Source of the DNA: Ryuthela nishihirai
Taxonomy: Eukaryota > Arthropoda > Arachnida > Araneae > Heptathelidae
DNA: 64,000 bases
Assembly: GCA_038380435.1 (NCBI GenBank)
Contig: JAWZYU010000001.1
Location: forward strand, 18,208,001-18,272,000
Direction: 5' to 3'
Of this stretch, positions 36,459 through 47,362 are shown piece by piece. Both the position numbers and the translations under genes were made by a program. The notes under the pieces were generated by a model. The model saw nothing but the letters and a program-made list of their open reading frames with translations, made no database searches and had not been told where the DNA came from. Each line of letters starts with the position of its first letter. Position 1 is the stretch's first letter.

Positions 36459-38325
36459 ATTACAGGACATAAAAAATGCACACTTGAAAGAAGTTATGCA
36501 AATGTGACGAAATTCAGGGAGACGGTAGTATATGAAAATGCATGGAAATGATTAGGTTTGTAAGATGATCAAAATGATTGGACAGGTATGAGCTGATGTC
36601 ACAGGTGCGGAGCAGTCAAACACAGATAAAGGCAATCAAAGCTCCCTGGTTGACAAAACATTGTGGAAATTGTTCTAAACTGCTAAATATGCTTTACACA
36701 GATGTCAACAGTCATTCCAACAGTCAACAGACTTTGAGCATGGAAGAATCATCAGCCTTAGAGAAGCTGGTTTGTTGTACAGAGATGTGGCCAACCTTGT
36801 TGGCCGCAATCCCAGCACCATCATACACATATGGTGCCATTGAGTGGGTTCAACAAGAATCCAGCACACACTAACAAGGATCAGGAAGATGATATATGAC
36901 CATGGGGCAACAGGGCCACCATTTGCAAAGCATGGCACTATGTGACAGATTCGTGACTACAATGCAACTGCAAAGGGACTGGCAACAGGTAAAACATCAA
37001 ATACCTACCAGGCAGACAGTAAGCAACAGCTTTTACAGTTTTCATTGCGAGTCTATCATCTGGCACTGCATTTGCCCCTCACATCTGCCTATATGCAAGC
37101 ACATCTTCAGTGGTGTCGCCTCAGACAGAACTGAAATTAACAAGAGTGAAGTACCATGGTGTTTAGTGACGAACCTCGTTTTTGTCTTTGTCAGCAGGAT
37201 GGCAGACGTGTTCACCATCATCACCATCATCCAGAGGAAAGGAATGCCACCCAGTTCATGCAGCCATTATCACACAGCTACAGCACCTGGTGTCTTGGTG
37301 TGGAGTACGATTAGTCAGACATATCAGTCAGAACTGTTCATCACAAGGGGATCTCTAACTGCCCAATGATATGTTACCAACATAGATGATAATTGCAGCA
37401 TTACCTGATGCTCTTTTGGCATTGATAAATCAATAAATATTTAGCAGAAAAAATTTTCGCCGACATACGGGAAACGAACCCACATCTCTCCAGAAACATG
37501 CCAGAGTGTTTTTACTAGTTGAACTAATGCCAGCTCGTCTTTTTTTCTGCTAATTTTAAGACTATACTCTATCACCTAGAAATGCGGGCCAACCATTGGC
37601 GCCACTGTGGTCTCGGGTGGCAACTATTACCTTTATATTGCACAGAGTGAGATGGAAATAAATAATAGTCTCATCACACTATTTAGTGTTATTAATGATT
37701 TAAACATAGATGATAATCGCAGCATGACCTGATGCTCTTTTGGCATTGATAAATCAATAAATTTTTTCTGCTAAATATTTATTGATTATCAATGTTACTA
37801 ACATTTTGCAGCCCCTGGCTGTCCCATTTGTTCAGCAGGATGGAACATTTTACCAGCAAGGTAGTGCCCATCCCCACACAGCCTGCATTAATCTGCAGTA
37901 TCTACACGAGCAAAATGTTCAAGTACTACCATGGCCAGCATGCTCGCCAGACCTTTCACCTATTGAAAACGTCTGGGACATGGGGCCAACAGCTCCAACT
38001 ACACCAAGAGGTGCACCAACCACTGTTGCTGAAATGGAACAGTGACTTTACAGTATTTGGCAGTATTTGGCAATCTATCCCTCAGGAGGACATTATAGAG
38101 CTATACGATAGCCTTCTCTGCCGTGTTAATGAATGCATTGCTGCATGGGGCGGTTCAACATCAACTAATTATACGACTTACCTGTAAAGTGATAATTTTC
38201 CATTTTTTTTTTCTTTGATAATGAAATCAATCGCACATCTCAGTGTGTGCTAACAGCTGCCTGCATTTCAATAAAATGGCATTAATCCTTCCAAGTGTTG
38301 CAATTTTTTTTTCCTATAGTGTAAT
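36459..38325 (+). mobile_element. Tc1-like transposon T1, decayed
   Basis: Plus-strand frames give a Tc1-type DD34E transposase. HTH: GRIISLREAGLLYRDVANL and GRNPSTI at 36.74 kb. First Asp: MVFSDEPRFCLCQQDG at 37.16 kb. Second Asp region: LPFVQQDG-like VPFVQQDGTFYQQG and HPHTACINLQYLHEQNVQ at 37.83 kb. Glu: WPACSPDLSPIENVWD at 37.95 kb. Ends are decayed inverted repeats ('ggacataaaaaatgcacac' near 36.47 kb; complement of 'gtgttgcaatttttttt' near 38.31 kb). It has split LINE J2 within the endonuclease, just before DINIDL. A SINE (37384-37791) interrupts the transposase. Multiple stops. Confidence 0.8.
37371..37804 (-). repeat. SINE-C, tRNA-derived, with 13-bp target duplication
   Basis: 408 bp (37384-37791) inserted in T1 between 'atgttaccaacat' (37371-37383) and 'atgttactaacat' (37792-37804). 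The minus strand holds a tRNA-like head: A-box region 'tggcattagttcaac' and B box 'ggttcgtttcc' (about 37545-37465). Its two ends are direct repeats ('gcattgataaatcaataaa' at about 37421 and 37743), suggesting a partial internal duplication. Confidence 0.75.
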
Positions 38326-39456
38326 ACACTGAAGTGCCATTGAATTAGGGATAGCAACCTAATAACGTGTTGGACTCCCTTTGGCCCTGATAATGGCTGC
38401 CACAAGAGGAGGCAAGGACCCCACTAGCGTGTGTAAATGTTCCATAGGCATGACAGCCCATGCATCCTCCAGAGCTGTCCACAATTCTCTCAAGGTCATT
38501 GCTAAAAGGAAAAGGAAATGGCACTCTGCTCAATGGTATCCCAAAGATTTCCAATGGGATTTAAATCTGGGCTTCTAGGTGACCAATTCATTATTTCAAA
38601 GTCAGCAGAATGCTCCTGCAACCATGCAGTAGTCAACCTAGACCTTTGAGATGAACATTTGTCTTGCTGGTAGACGCTATCTCCATTGGGATTCATGATG
38701 GCCATAAATGGGTGTAAATCGTCAGTCATGAGTTCTACATACCAGGATGAATTGAGAGTCGTCAGTACATGTACCAAAGGTCACACAGACATCAACTGAA
38801 GACACCCCAGGCCATCACTGAGTGACCACCAGTTTTTACTGTTCCAACCTGACATGTGGGATCCATGGCTTCATGGGGTTGGCGCCATGCCCTGTCTCCC
38901 ATCGGCGTGATGAAGTTTAAATCGGGATTCATCACTCCAGGTTATCCATTGCGAATATTCGACGGTCCAGTTTCGATGTTCTTTAGCCCAGACAAGGCAT
39001 TGAACCTGATGCTGTGCCATTAGAAGTGGGACTCTCGCAGGTCGGCAGCTACCGAAACTCAACAATGAAGTGAGCGTTGCACGGTCAATGTACTGACTTC
39101 CCAGCTGGAACCCACGTTCAGATGGGAGGTAATTTCAGATAATGTCTGGCCTCTATCTGTCCGTATGATGTGGGTGAGACTGTGAAGCCCACGATCGTTC
39201 AGGTTGGTTGTTCTTCGTAGTTTGTCTGGGTGCCTTTGTTTTCCCCCCCGAAATTTTCATATTCCCGGAACACTTAAAATTATCGTATGTAAAAATCCAA
39301 GTTCGTTAACAATTTCGGAGATAGAGTGTCCCATCCACCAGGCATCTATGATCTGCCCTCTGTCAAATGCATCTAAATCCCACGCCTTTCCCATTACGCT
39401 TCTCACAACAAATGCTTAGGGAAGAAAAAGCTGACAACTATATATGACCAGGGTTT

Positions 39457-41943
39457 CAGCCATCATCATCATCCACCTCAAGCAGCCATGGGCTACAGAG
39501 GTCCAACCAGACCGTGCAGTTTAATTCTCCAAGCATATCTGTCCTGAGCTACATCTGCTGCATCCAGCCACTGCACACCAATTCTAACAAGGTCCTGTTT
39601 GACATTGTCTGCCCACAGCATCCTAAGTCTCCCCTTTCTTCTGAGGCCTCCAGGCACACTGTTCATAACCCTATTCGCCAATCTATAAGTATCCATACGG
39701 GCAACATGGCCAAACCGGCGTAGTCTCTCTCTGCACAATATGCTGCTTAAAGGAGGTTGCAGACTCCTTTGCCTAACCTCATCATTAGTTAGAAAGTTAA
39801 ACCACCCAATACCTAAGATACTGCGTAAGCATCTGGAATCAAAAGCATCTAGTTTCCTGTTATCTTGTTTACACATCGTCCAAGTTTCACTACCATAACT
39901 AAACCTAGAAAGAACCAAACTATTATACAGTCTAATTTTAGTCTTTAGGTGTATACGCCTATTTCTCCACACTCTCCATAGATTCTTAAAAGTCCCGGCA
40001 GCAATCCCTATTCATCTGTTAATCTCATGCTGTACATCACCATTATCTGTTACATAGCTCCCAAGATAATTAAACTGTGACACCTGCTCAAGACTGCACC
40101 ATTCAGATTAACTGAATCACAGCCTGCCTGACCAATTTTCATCACTTTAGTATTCTCTCTGTTTATAACCAAACCTACTCTGCTACCAGTTTCACCAACA
40201 GCTCGAATGAAAGAGTTCATCTCATCAACATCGTTTGCCAAAAGGGATAAATCATCAGCATAATCTAAATCAGAAATTTTCATATCTCCAGTCCATTTAA
40301 GGCCAAAATCTTTCCCTTGAAGTGAATTTCGCATAACATAATCAATAACCAAGCTAAAGAGAAAAGGGGACAAAATGCACCCTTGTCGAACACCAGAAGT
40401 AATGCTAAACCAAATGCTACAAGACTTACCAACTCACACACAACTCAGTGTTATTATAGAGAGCTTTCATTATGTTAACTAACTTGTCTGGTATACCATA
40501 TATCACAATCAAACAAAATTATGTCGATCAACAGAGTTGAAAGAATTTTTGAAATCAACAAAGCTAGCAACCAAAGGTTTGTGAAACTCTAAATGTTTCT
40601 CAAGAATCTGCCTAAGTGAAAATATCTGATCCACACATCCCCTACCACTTCTGAATCCACATTGCTCATCACGCAATTGACTGTCAACCAGATTCTTAAT
40701 TATATTAAGCACAATCATGGAAAGAATCTTACCTGGAACAGAAAGTAGGCCTATAATTATCACAAGAACTGCAAACACCTTTTTTGAAAATAGGGATAAT
40801 AATAGCTCTGGTAAAATCTTTAGGAACCATGCCTTTATCATAAAAGATATTCAAAATTTCAGTCAACCAAGTGGTAACCGAAACATCCCCAGTTCTAAGC
40901 ATTTCTGTGGTAATTTCATCTACCCCTGGGGATTTATGAAGTTTAAGTTTAGAAATAGCCAAAATAACTTCAGATTGTGTTATAGGGCCAACATTAAAGC
41001 CACCAATGCATCTATCATCATTGCAAACAATGGGAGTAGAACTAACTACATTGTTTAGAACATCACTGAAATGCTCAGCCCACCTAGCCATGACAGAATC
41101 CTCCCCTTCTATAACCTTATCTTGTTCATCCTTCTATCCTTGTATGCCTGTCCGTTTTCTACCACATAAAACATTAACTATCTGGTACAGCTCTCTGCTG
41201 TTGTGCTGTCTAACTGCTTCCTTGGCTTTGTCAGCCAAGCCATCAAGCGAAAGATTCTTATCAGTAGCTAACTGATCCTTTACAAGTTTATTAAGCTCTC
41301 TGTAATCTTTTCTATTAGGACTAGTAGGGTACTGATTAAGGACATTCCCGCAGTTCCTTCTTTCTTAAATAAGCTCAAGTGCCTTATCACTCAAATAATT
41401 CTCTAGTAGGGTACTGATTAAGGACATTCGTGCAGTTCCTTCTTTCTGAAATAAGCTCAAGTGCCTTATCACTCAAATAATTCTGTCTCCTCTGCTCCTT
41501 TTTTCCTAAAAGACTACTGTTAGTTTCCAAAAATGCCTGTTTAAAACAGCCCCATTCTTCCTCAACTTCAGTAGTAAGCAAACCATGACTGTCATAATGA
41601 CTAAGTAACCTATCATGGTAAGCTTTAGTTTTAAATGGGTCTTTCAGAGCTTCAGTATTAAAGGTAAATTTTTTAACCCTAGAACAACACTTTTTAAGTT
41701 TAAGTTGCAAGACACTTTTAACAAGGTAATGGTCAGATCCAATTTCAGCTCCCCTATATGCCCTGGTATTCCTAACAGAACTAGCCCATTTGCTGTTAAT
41801 TAATATATAATCACATATTGTTATGCAGCCCATCAGGTGAAACCCATGTGTACTTATGTATGTCGCGGTGTTTGTAAAATGTGTTAGTTATTCTGAAACC
41901 ATTGAGTTTACTTTTACCTGTAGGAAATGTTGCCCACAGCCAT
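39457..41943 (-). mobile_element. RTE-like LINE copy R4, 5'-truncated, with 7-bp target duplication
   Basis: About 2.47 kb (39464-41936) flanked by 'cagccat' (39457-39463, 41937-41943) and starting in the endonuclease (GLHKNM-equivalent lost to MGCITICDYIL; GSDHYLV at 41.73 kb). The RT is well preserved: KSPGVDEITTEML, RSGRGCVDQIFSLRQI, DLDYADDLSLLANDVDEMN at 40.25 kb, RLRRFGHVARMD, GRLRMLWADNVKQDL. It ends in an ATC repeat (tail complement) at 39464. Over a 120-residue block it differs from R3 at only seven positions, so both copies are comparatively recent. It has frameshifts and an 82-bp tandem duplication. Confidence 0.86.
41321..41484 (-). repeat. 82-bp tandem duplication in R4
   Basis: 'ctagtagggtactgatta' starts at 41321 and again at 41403. 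The following 60 bp repeat with few differences. R3 has it once. Confidence 0.85.
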
Positions 41944-42538
41944 GCATGCATGCAAATGTGATAATGAATTTGGATAATGTCTCCCATCCCAAATTCAATG
42001 GCACTTCAGTGCACAATATTATTAATATTTACAGTTTCTAATTTATTTTCCAGTTCATTAATAAAATTTTGCTTAGTTTATGAATGTAATCTATAAAACG
42101 CTATTAAAATAAATAATAATTATTGAGTTTAAATTTAATTTCCGGCATATCAGTACTAACAATATTTGTATTAATTTCATATACTCTAATCCAGTTTTTC
42201 AGAAATATAATTAGCCCACCAGATCACATTTGATTTTGACAATTATGATATATTTTATAACCAGGTATAGTATATAACTGCAATTCATCATCAGTTATCC
42301 AAATTTCTGTTAGGCCTATTATTTCAGGGGTAACATTTACTAGGTTTAAATAGAGTAAAAAATGGTCAAAAATTATTTTCATACTTCTTATATTGCCCAT
42401 TACACTGGTTTACAAGGCTTTTATCACATGAACAATTGTAGCTGCCTTTATCTATTTTTTAGATGCTGATTTCAGATCCGGCTTAAAAAATGGCTAGCAC
42501 ATCACGTTTTTATGGTATTGGTCATTTTCACTCTTATT

Positions 42539-42575
42539 AAGATCTTCCTATACCAACACCTCCAGGCAACTGGAA
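42539..42575 (+). repeat. Short copy of the 43.5-kb gene-like family
   Basis: 'agatcttcctataccaac' and 'caactgg' repeat 43523-43558 and read EDLPIPTPPGNW. An isolated scrap just upstream of SINE-A. Confidence 0.5.
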
Positions 42576-42648
42576 GGGTACTAGATATTTTCCATTTTGT
42601 GGCTGGTAACACTGATTGCCAAGTGGGAGAAAACATGTAACAATAACC

Positions 42649-43066
42649 TAACCTCAGACTGCGTTGGGTTGGGTTGTTTTACCTTTGAGTGGCACTTTTT
42701 TGCACACCATGGGCTAAATGGCCAGGTCACATGGACCCCGAAGGCTCAGAGAAGGTTGGGGGAGGGGACCCACTGGAACAGCCGTTGGGAGACAGATGGT
42801 AGCCTCCTGTCAAGGCCATCCAGCGTGTTCTTTAACGTGCACAGTATATGGCTCTCCCGCACACGGGGCCACGGCTTAACGTCCCATCTGATGGACGACG
42901 GCCTTTCCAAGCCCATCGGTGTCCCCTACTGACCGTGGGTAGGGCGGGGAATTTTTGCGGAGATAAATCTCAACACTGACCCCGCTGGGACTCGAACCTG
43001 GGAACTACAGATTACGAGCCTGGTGCGCTACCGACTGAGCCACCCCCGCCCCTAACCTCAGACTGC
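42649..43066 (-). repeat. SINE-A copy with 14-bp target duplication
   Basis: 390 bp (42663-43052) between perfect copies of 'taacctcagactgc' (42649-42662, 43053-43066). B box and A box intact on the minus strand. Among the youngest SINE-A copies here. Confidence 0.9.
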
Positions 43067-44336
43067 CATTCTTGTTGTTTTCATTGTAGGAGGAACATGT
43101 GCTGTACGTTGACGAGTGAATTTTGGCGTTTAAATGGCACAAAGGTAGCATTGCAGATGTGTTCATATGCCAGATAAGTTTCATTATGTGTGTGGAAATT
43201 ATATTTTAATATCCCAGGGTCATTATTTGATAAAGATTGTGAAGAACACCTATAACTTGTATTTTTGATATCATGTTGGAGATCAGGACAAAACATGGGC
43301 TCCACAATGGCATTGCATTTTATGCTTTGTTGGCCTAAGTGAATGGTTGAAAGGGAAGATAAAATCCATGCCTTTTGCAATTCCAGTGGTTTGGCATGAG
43401 CCTACTAGTCACTTGCATGATTTCTATTTTCATTTAATAAAGTGGCAGGCTTTTCAAAAAAGAATGAAAGCACAATACAATGTCTAAATGTGCCTTCAGC
43501 CATAAGGCTAGTTCCTCATGGAGAAGATCTTCCTATACTAATGCCTCCAACCAACTGGGAGGTGATGGATTAACATTCATCAGAGGAAGACTTTGAGGCA
43601 CATACAGATCTTGATCCTACTTACACCCCTAAGAAGTTAGACAAGCCTCATCTGATTCAGCAAAATGAACTAAATGACCTTGTTTGAGAGCTAGGACTTT
43701 CCAAACAACAAGCTGAGGTTTTAGGTTCAAGAGTGGAATTTTCTGGCCAAGAGTACCAGAGTTTCTCTATTCAGAAAGAGAAACTTGGCTTTATTTGCTT
43801 ATTACAAGATGCAAGATGGTTTGTGTTTCTGCACAGATATTTCAGGATTAATGGAAGAAACTGGAATAACTCACGACCCCAAGGAATGGAGTCTATTTAT
43901 AGATTCATCAAAATTCAGCTTAAAAGCTGTCCTTTTGCATAAAGGAAACCAAAAACTTTCCATTCCAGTGACACATGCTGTGGGAATGACGAAAACTTAT
44001 GAAAGCATGGAAAACATACTCATTGCTATAAAATATGACCAGTTTAAGTGGGCAATATGTGGTGACCTAAAAGCCACATCTTTCTTGCTCAGGCTGCAAG
44101 GAGGCTTCACAAAATTTTGTTGTTTTCTGTGTTTTGGGACAGTAGAGCCAGAAAGCAACACTAGAAAAAAAAAAGACTAGCCCAAAAGAGATGTTTTTAT
44201 TCCTGGAAAGAGTAATGTGAGGTATAAGCCTCTAGTTGACCCCTCTAATGTTCTGCTCCCACCACCACACATCAAACTGGGGCTTTTGAAAAACTTTGTA
44301 AAGGATATGGACGAAAGTGGTAACGGATTTTTGCAC

Positions 44337-46642
44337 TTAACCCTCTGACTGCTCAATTTGTGGACCGAAATCACTTCAAAAATTGTGTATTTTGTTTTGT
44401 GCATATTTAAAATCTATATATATTGGAGAATTGAAATATGCATTTTTTTTCTTTCTAGAAAAGATTTTTTATATAGATTTTTATCATGAGAAACTAAGAT
44501 GTCAGAAAAAACAATTTCAGATGCTATCACACAAAAAAATTTTTTGTAATAAATTTCAATTGAATTGCAATTAATTTCTATTTATTACATAATATAAAAA
44601 AGTAAAATGTATAAAACTTAAGAAAATATAATGCACTGAGAAAAAAATACCTTAGAAATGTAGTTTAGTATGATAGAGTTCGAAACAGGGTTCAAGGCAA
44701 AGTCCAATTTCACAGTCTTTGCACCAGATTCGTGTTTCTTTGCGAATTTTTTTTCCATTTGCATCTTTTCTTGAACAGCAAACAGCACACTGTCTTCGAG
44801 GCTCTCTTTTTATGGGGTTAGGCGGTATGTGCCTTGCAAAATGACAAGCTGTCAATCTCAAAGGGTTCGGAGTAGAACTCGGTCTTCCAGGACAACTGCT
44901 TTTATCTCCATCAGAATACTTTTGGATACTTTCTTCAACCATTTGCAAACGAAATTCCAAAAGCTTTATATTTTGTGTTGGGTTTTGCTTTTTGTAAAGT
45001 ACATAGGCATTCCACAATGATTGATCTAAAAACTGCCTGAAAATTTTGATATAATACTTCCCCTGTTGTTTTCGGAGCGTTGGGTAGTAGGACATTTCTT
45101 GGTCGCATAAATCGACGCCACCCATTGTATTATTATAGTCACAAACGACAACTGGTTTCATAACAGTCTTGTTAGATTTGCATGTAACCAAATAAGAGCT
45201 TGCATCATGAATAGTACTCATAAGGCAGACACTCTTCTTGTCCTGCCACTTCAGGGCCATAACTTTACCTCTTTGATAAGCAACAATTTCACCCTTGGGG
45301 ACTTTCTCTTTTGAAAAATTGACAGGAAGGTCTTTTCTGGTTTTATTCACTGTTCCATAAGTGTCCGTCTTTTCTGTAACTAAGATGTCTGCAAGCTGTG
45401 GAGACATATAAAAATTATCAATAGTGACACAATAACCTTTTCCCAGGAATCGATCCATCAAGTGTAAAACAATTTTGGTGGAAACTGGATAGTGGCTGTA
45501 TTTCGGATTATACACTGTTCCATCACCTGTGTATATGAGGAAATCTGAAATGTATCCACTTTCTGCTTCACAAAGAACGAAAAACTTCAAGCCAAATCTT
45601 GCTTTTTTTTGGCAATAAATATTTTCCAGTTCAGCCTGCCTTTGAACCGCATCAAACTTTCATCTAAACTAAAGTTTTTCCCTGGTATATAGACTTCTCA
45701 AAATTTGCATTGAAGATGTTCCATTAGTTCATAAATTTTATTCAGTTTCGGCCATGGGTGTCGGTCTTTATCAAATTCCTCATTATTGGTAAAATGAAGA
45801 AACTTCATAAACAATAAAAACCTATTTTTTCCAATTACTTTTTCAAAAATTGGTGTGTATAATATTGGACGCTTAGACCAATAATGCTCTTGTTCTGGCT
45901 TCTTTATGACTCCTTGGAGTAACAAAACTGCAAAAAATAGTCTTAGTTCTTCAACATTCGTTTCTGTTTATTTTTTCCAGCGTGATCTCTCTTTACAAAC
46001 TGCTTTATGGATATATTGTTCAGCGTATCTATTTCTTTCTTGGACTATCATTCGTAATATTTGATCATCAAAAAAAAGTTCAAAATAATTCAATATACTT
46101 GCATTGTTAGCTATATTCACAGTAATTCCCGGATTTCCACGAAAAGGAACTGGAGGAAGAGGAGGAGGAATATTCTTCATATCAATTTTGCACCACTGCC
46201 TAACGCTTTGCAAGTTTATTGAATCATGATCAGATTCATCGCCATCTGAGGAGCAGTCCGAAAAATCAAACTAATCAAAACTAAAATCACTTTCAGAACC
46301 TGATAAATCATCAGGAATATAGACTCTGTCAATCGCTGAACGTTTTCTAGCAGCCATTTCTGATTAGAAAAAGGCGGCAAACATAGTGAAGTTAGAGCGG
46401 TAAATACCAAGTACCTTCAAATGCCGCAATTTAGTGGATGACTAACGACATCTGTTGGTTAAAACCTAAATTAAATGTCTAACACTGTATGTAATTTATT
46501 TCACTGGTTAAACGGTGAAAAGGCGGGATGCGCTCCTCAATAAAGGAAGAAAAACACCTGCCCGCGAAAATCGTGGGATGAGCAAATTTTGCTACATTTG
46601 AGTTGCCCGTGGAAATCGCGGGATGAGCAGCCAGAGGGTTAA
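44337..46642 (-). mobile_element. piggyBac transposon with TTAA duplications
   Basis: 2,298 bp (44341-46638) with TIRs CCCTCTGACTGCTCA (from 44341) and CCCTCTGGCTGCTCA (complement, ending 46638), flanked by TTAA at 44337-44340 and 46639-46642, the target typical of piggyBac. The right subterminal region has two direct repeats of 'cgggatgagca'-type sequence (about 46570-46584 and 46614-46628). It inserted cleanly into the gene-like sequence at 43.3-46.8 kb. Confidence 0.92.
44652..46357 (-). pseudogene. piggyBac transposase, lightly broken
   Basis: Starts MAARKRSAIDRVYIPDDLSG (46357) with an acidic N-terminal region. DDE-type domain: YWSKRPILYTPIFEKVIGKN, FLLFMKFLHFTNNEEFD, FSLDESLMRFKGRLNWK (first Asp, 45.65 kb), KGYCVTIDNFYMSPQLA (second Asp, 45.42 kb), NNTMGGVDLCDQEMSYYP (third Asp, 45.1 kb). 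A C-terminal cysteine-rich ribbon (CAVC, WCKDCEIGLC, PCFELYH) ends at 44.65 kb. All three catalytic Asp are present. Breaks: stops near 46.27, 45.97 and 45.7 kb and a frameshift near 45.6 kb. The last 312 codons are open. Resembles the PGBD4-type group. Nuclear cut-and-paste recombinase, now inactive. Confidence 0.9.
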
Positions 46643-46810
46643 AGGAAAATTTTACAAAACTAAGTGATGCCAAACTCAAAGGTGGGATCTTTGTTGGTCA
46701 TCAGATCAGGAAGCTACTGAATGATACTGTCTTCGAAGAAAAACTGAATATGAAGGAGTGTGCTGCATGGAAATCCTTCATGTCTGTGGTCCAGTGTTTT
46801 TCTGGGGAAT

Positions 46811-47362
46811 CATAAAGAGGAAAACTAACTTCTTGCAAGTATAAAAGATCCTTACCTGTGTTTTCTTATTTTGCATTTCAATATTATTTCATTTGTTACT
46901 TCATATTTAGTGGTCTATAATTACGTTTTAAATTTTTTTCACTGTAATCATGTAATTAATTAATGAGGTTTAAGTTGCAATTTACTAAAATAGTCACATT
47001 TATATTTTCATTTCCCAGTTATACATATTCATTGAAATTTAAATACATCAATCCGTAATTAAAGAAAAAATTATATGTGCTGCAGATTTTTCACAGCCAT
47101 ATTTGAATTCAGCACCCCAAAATTAGTTAAAAACATCCTATTTGATCAATGTTATAAAAAAAATTTAAATTTGTTGTCTAGTGTTATTAATTGCAATCTC
47201 CCCACCCCAATAATATAATTCTCTTTCATAAACATTCTCTATTTTTATTAACTTTATACCTATGATCTGAAATATTAGAATATTATGCTCAAAGAAAGCT
47301 ATAGCATTATCTTTCCATGTTATTTCAATGGGAATCTAACTGTGAAGCTCTATAACAGGGAG
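46811..47362. other. Unannotated intronic DNA
   Basis: AT-rich. I see nothing in it. Confidence 0.4.

Larger units (their letters stand above)
38327..42011 (-). mobile_element. Tc1-like transposon T2, decayed, split by RTE-like R4
   Basis: Its two ends are inverted repeats sharing 'cactgaagtgccattgaatt' (from 38327; complement ending 42011). Minus-strand transposase: MGKAWDLDAFDRGQIIDAWW at 39.39 kb, RVPLLMAQHQVQCLVWAKEH and SQWITWSDESRFKLHHADG at 39.0 kb, VYQQDKCSS at 38.66 kb, NWSPRSPDLNPIGNLWD at 38.57 kb. The family's catalytic Glu (PIE) is Gly (PIG). RTE-like R4 (39464-41936) separates the transposase from its 5' end. It starts one base after the end of T1, so the two Tc1 elements are adjacent. 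Confidence 0.82.
30275..42420 (-). mobile_element. Jockey/CR1-group LINE 'J2', split by nested insertions
   Basis: One minus-strand non-LTR element in three pieces. The piece 42420-42012 has the endonuclease start: GNIRSMKIIFDHF, PEIIGLTEIWITDDELQ, SGGLIIFLKN, NFINELENKLETVNINNI. After a 5.6-kb Tc1 block it resumes at about 36457 as VLRDINIDLRGKDSIRHEY and ends the nuclease with TCLDHIFIS and ITDHYF. After the RTE-like insertion (35976-32334) it resumes with VEKFNNYFTGIIENLM (32.05 kb) and RT: PVYKGGKHLDFNNYRPIAF (31.75 kb), LKTKVIFLNIKKAFDSVSYD (31.48 kb), FADDTALIST (31.23 kb). The 3' end carries a GTCTATCTGTCTGTC tail near 30290-30274. Stops and frameshifts throughout. The pieces read continuously across the insertions, which establishes the order. 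Confidence 0.83.
43270..46810 (+). pseudogene. Decayed member of an uncharacterised, repetitive protein family, split by piggyBac
   Basis: The plus strand encodes, in broken frames: GDQDKTWAP (43.28 kb), MPFAIPVVWHEPTSHLHDFY (43.38 kb), GEDLPILMPPTNWE (43.52 kb), ELGLSKQQAEVLGSRV (43.69 kb), HDPKEWSLFIDSSKFSLKAV (43.88 kb), AIKYDQFKWAICGDLKATSF (44.03 kb), LQGGFTKFCCFLC (44.1 kb), HIKLGLLKNFVKDMDESG (44.28 kb). After the piggyBac it continues with LSDAKLKGGIFVGHQIRKLL near 46.66 kb and AAWKSFMSVVQCFFWGNHK to about 46.81 kb. From memory, proteins with this string of motifs recur in many copies in arthropod genomes without assigned function. Intronless and full of stops, so probably a dead copy of a mobile or amplified gene. 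Confidence 0.6.

Noticed and set aside
44829..45020. Plus-strand frame opposite the piggyBac transposase
   Set aside because: Shadow of the transposase coding strand.
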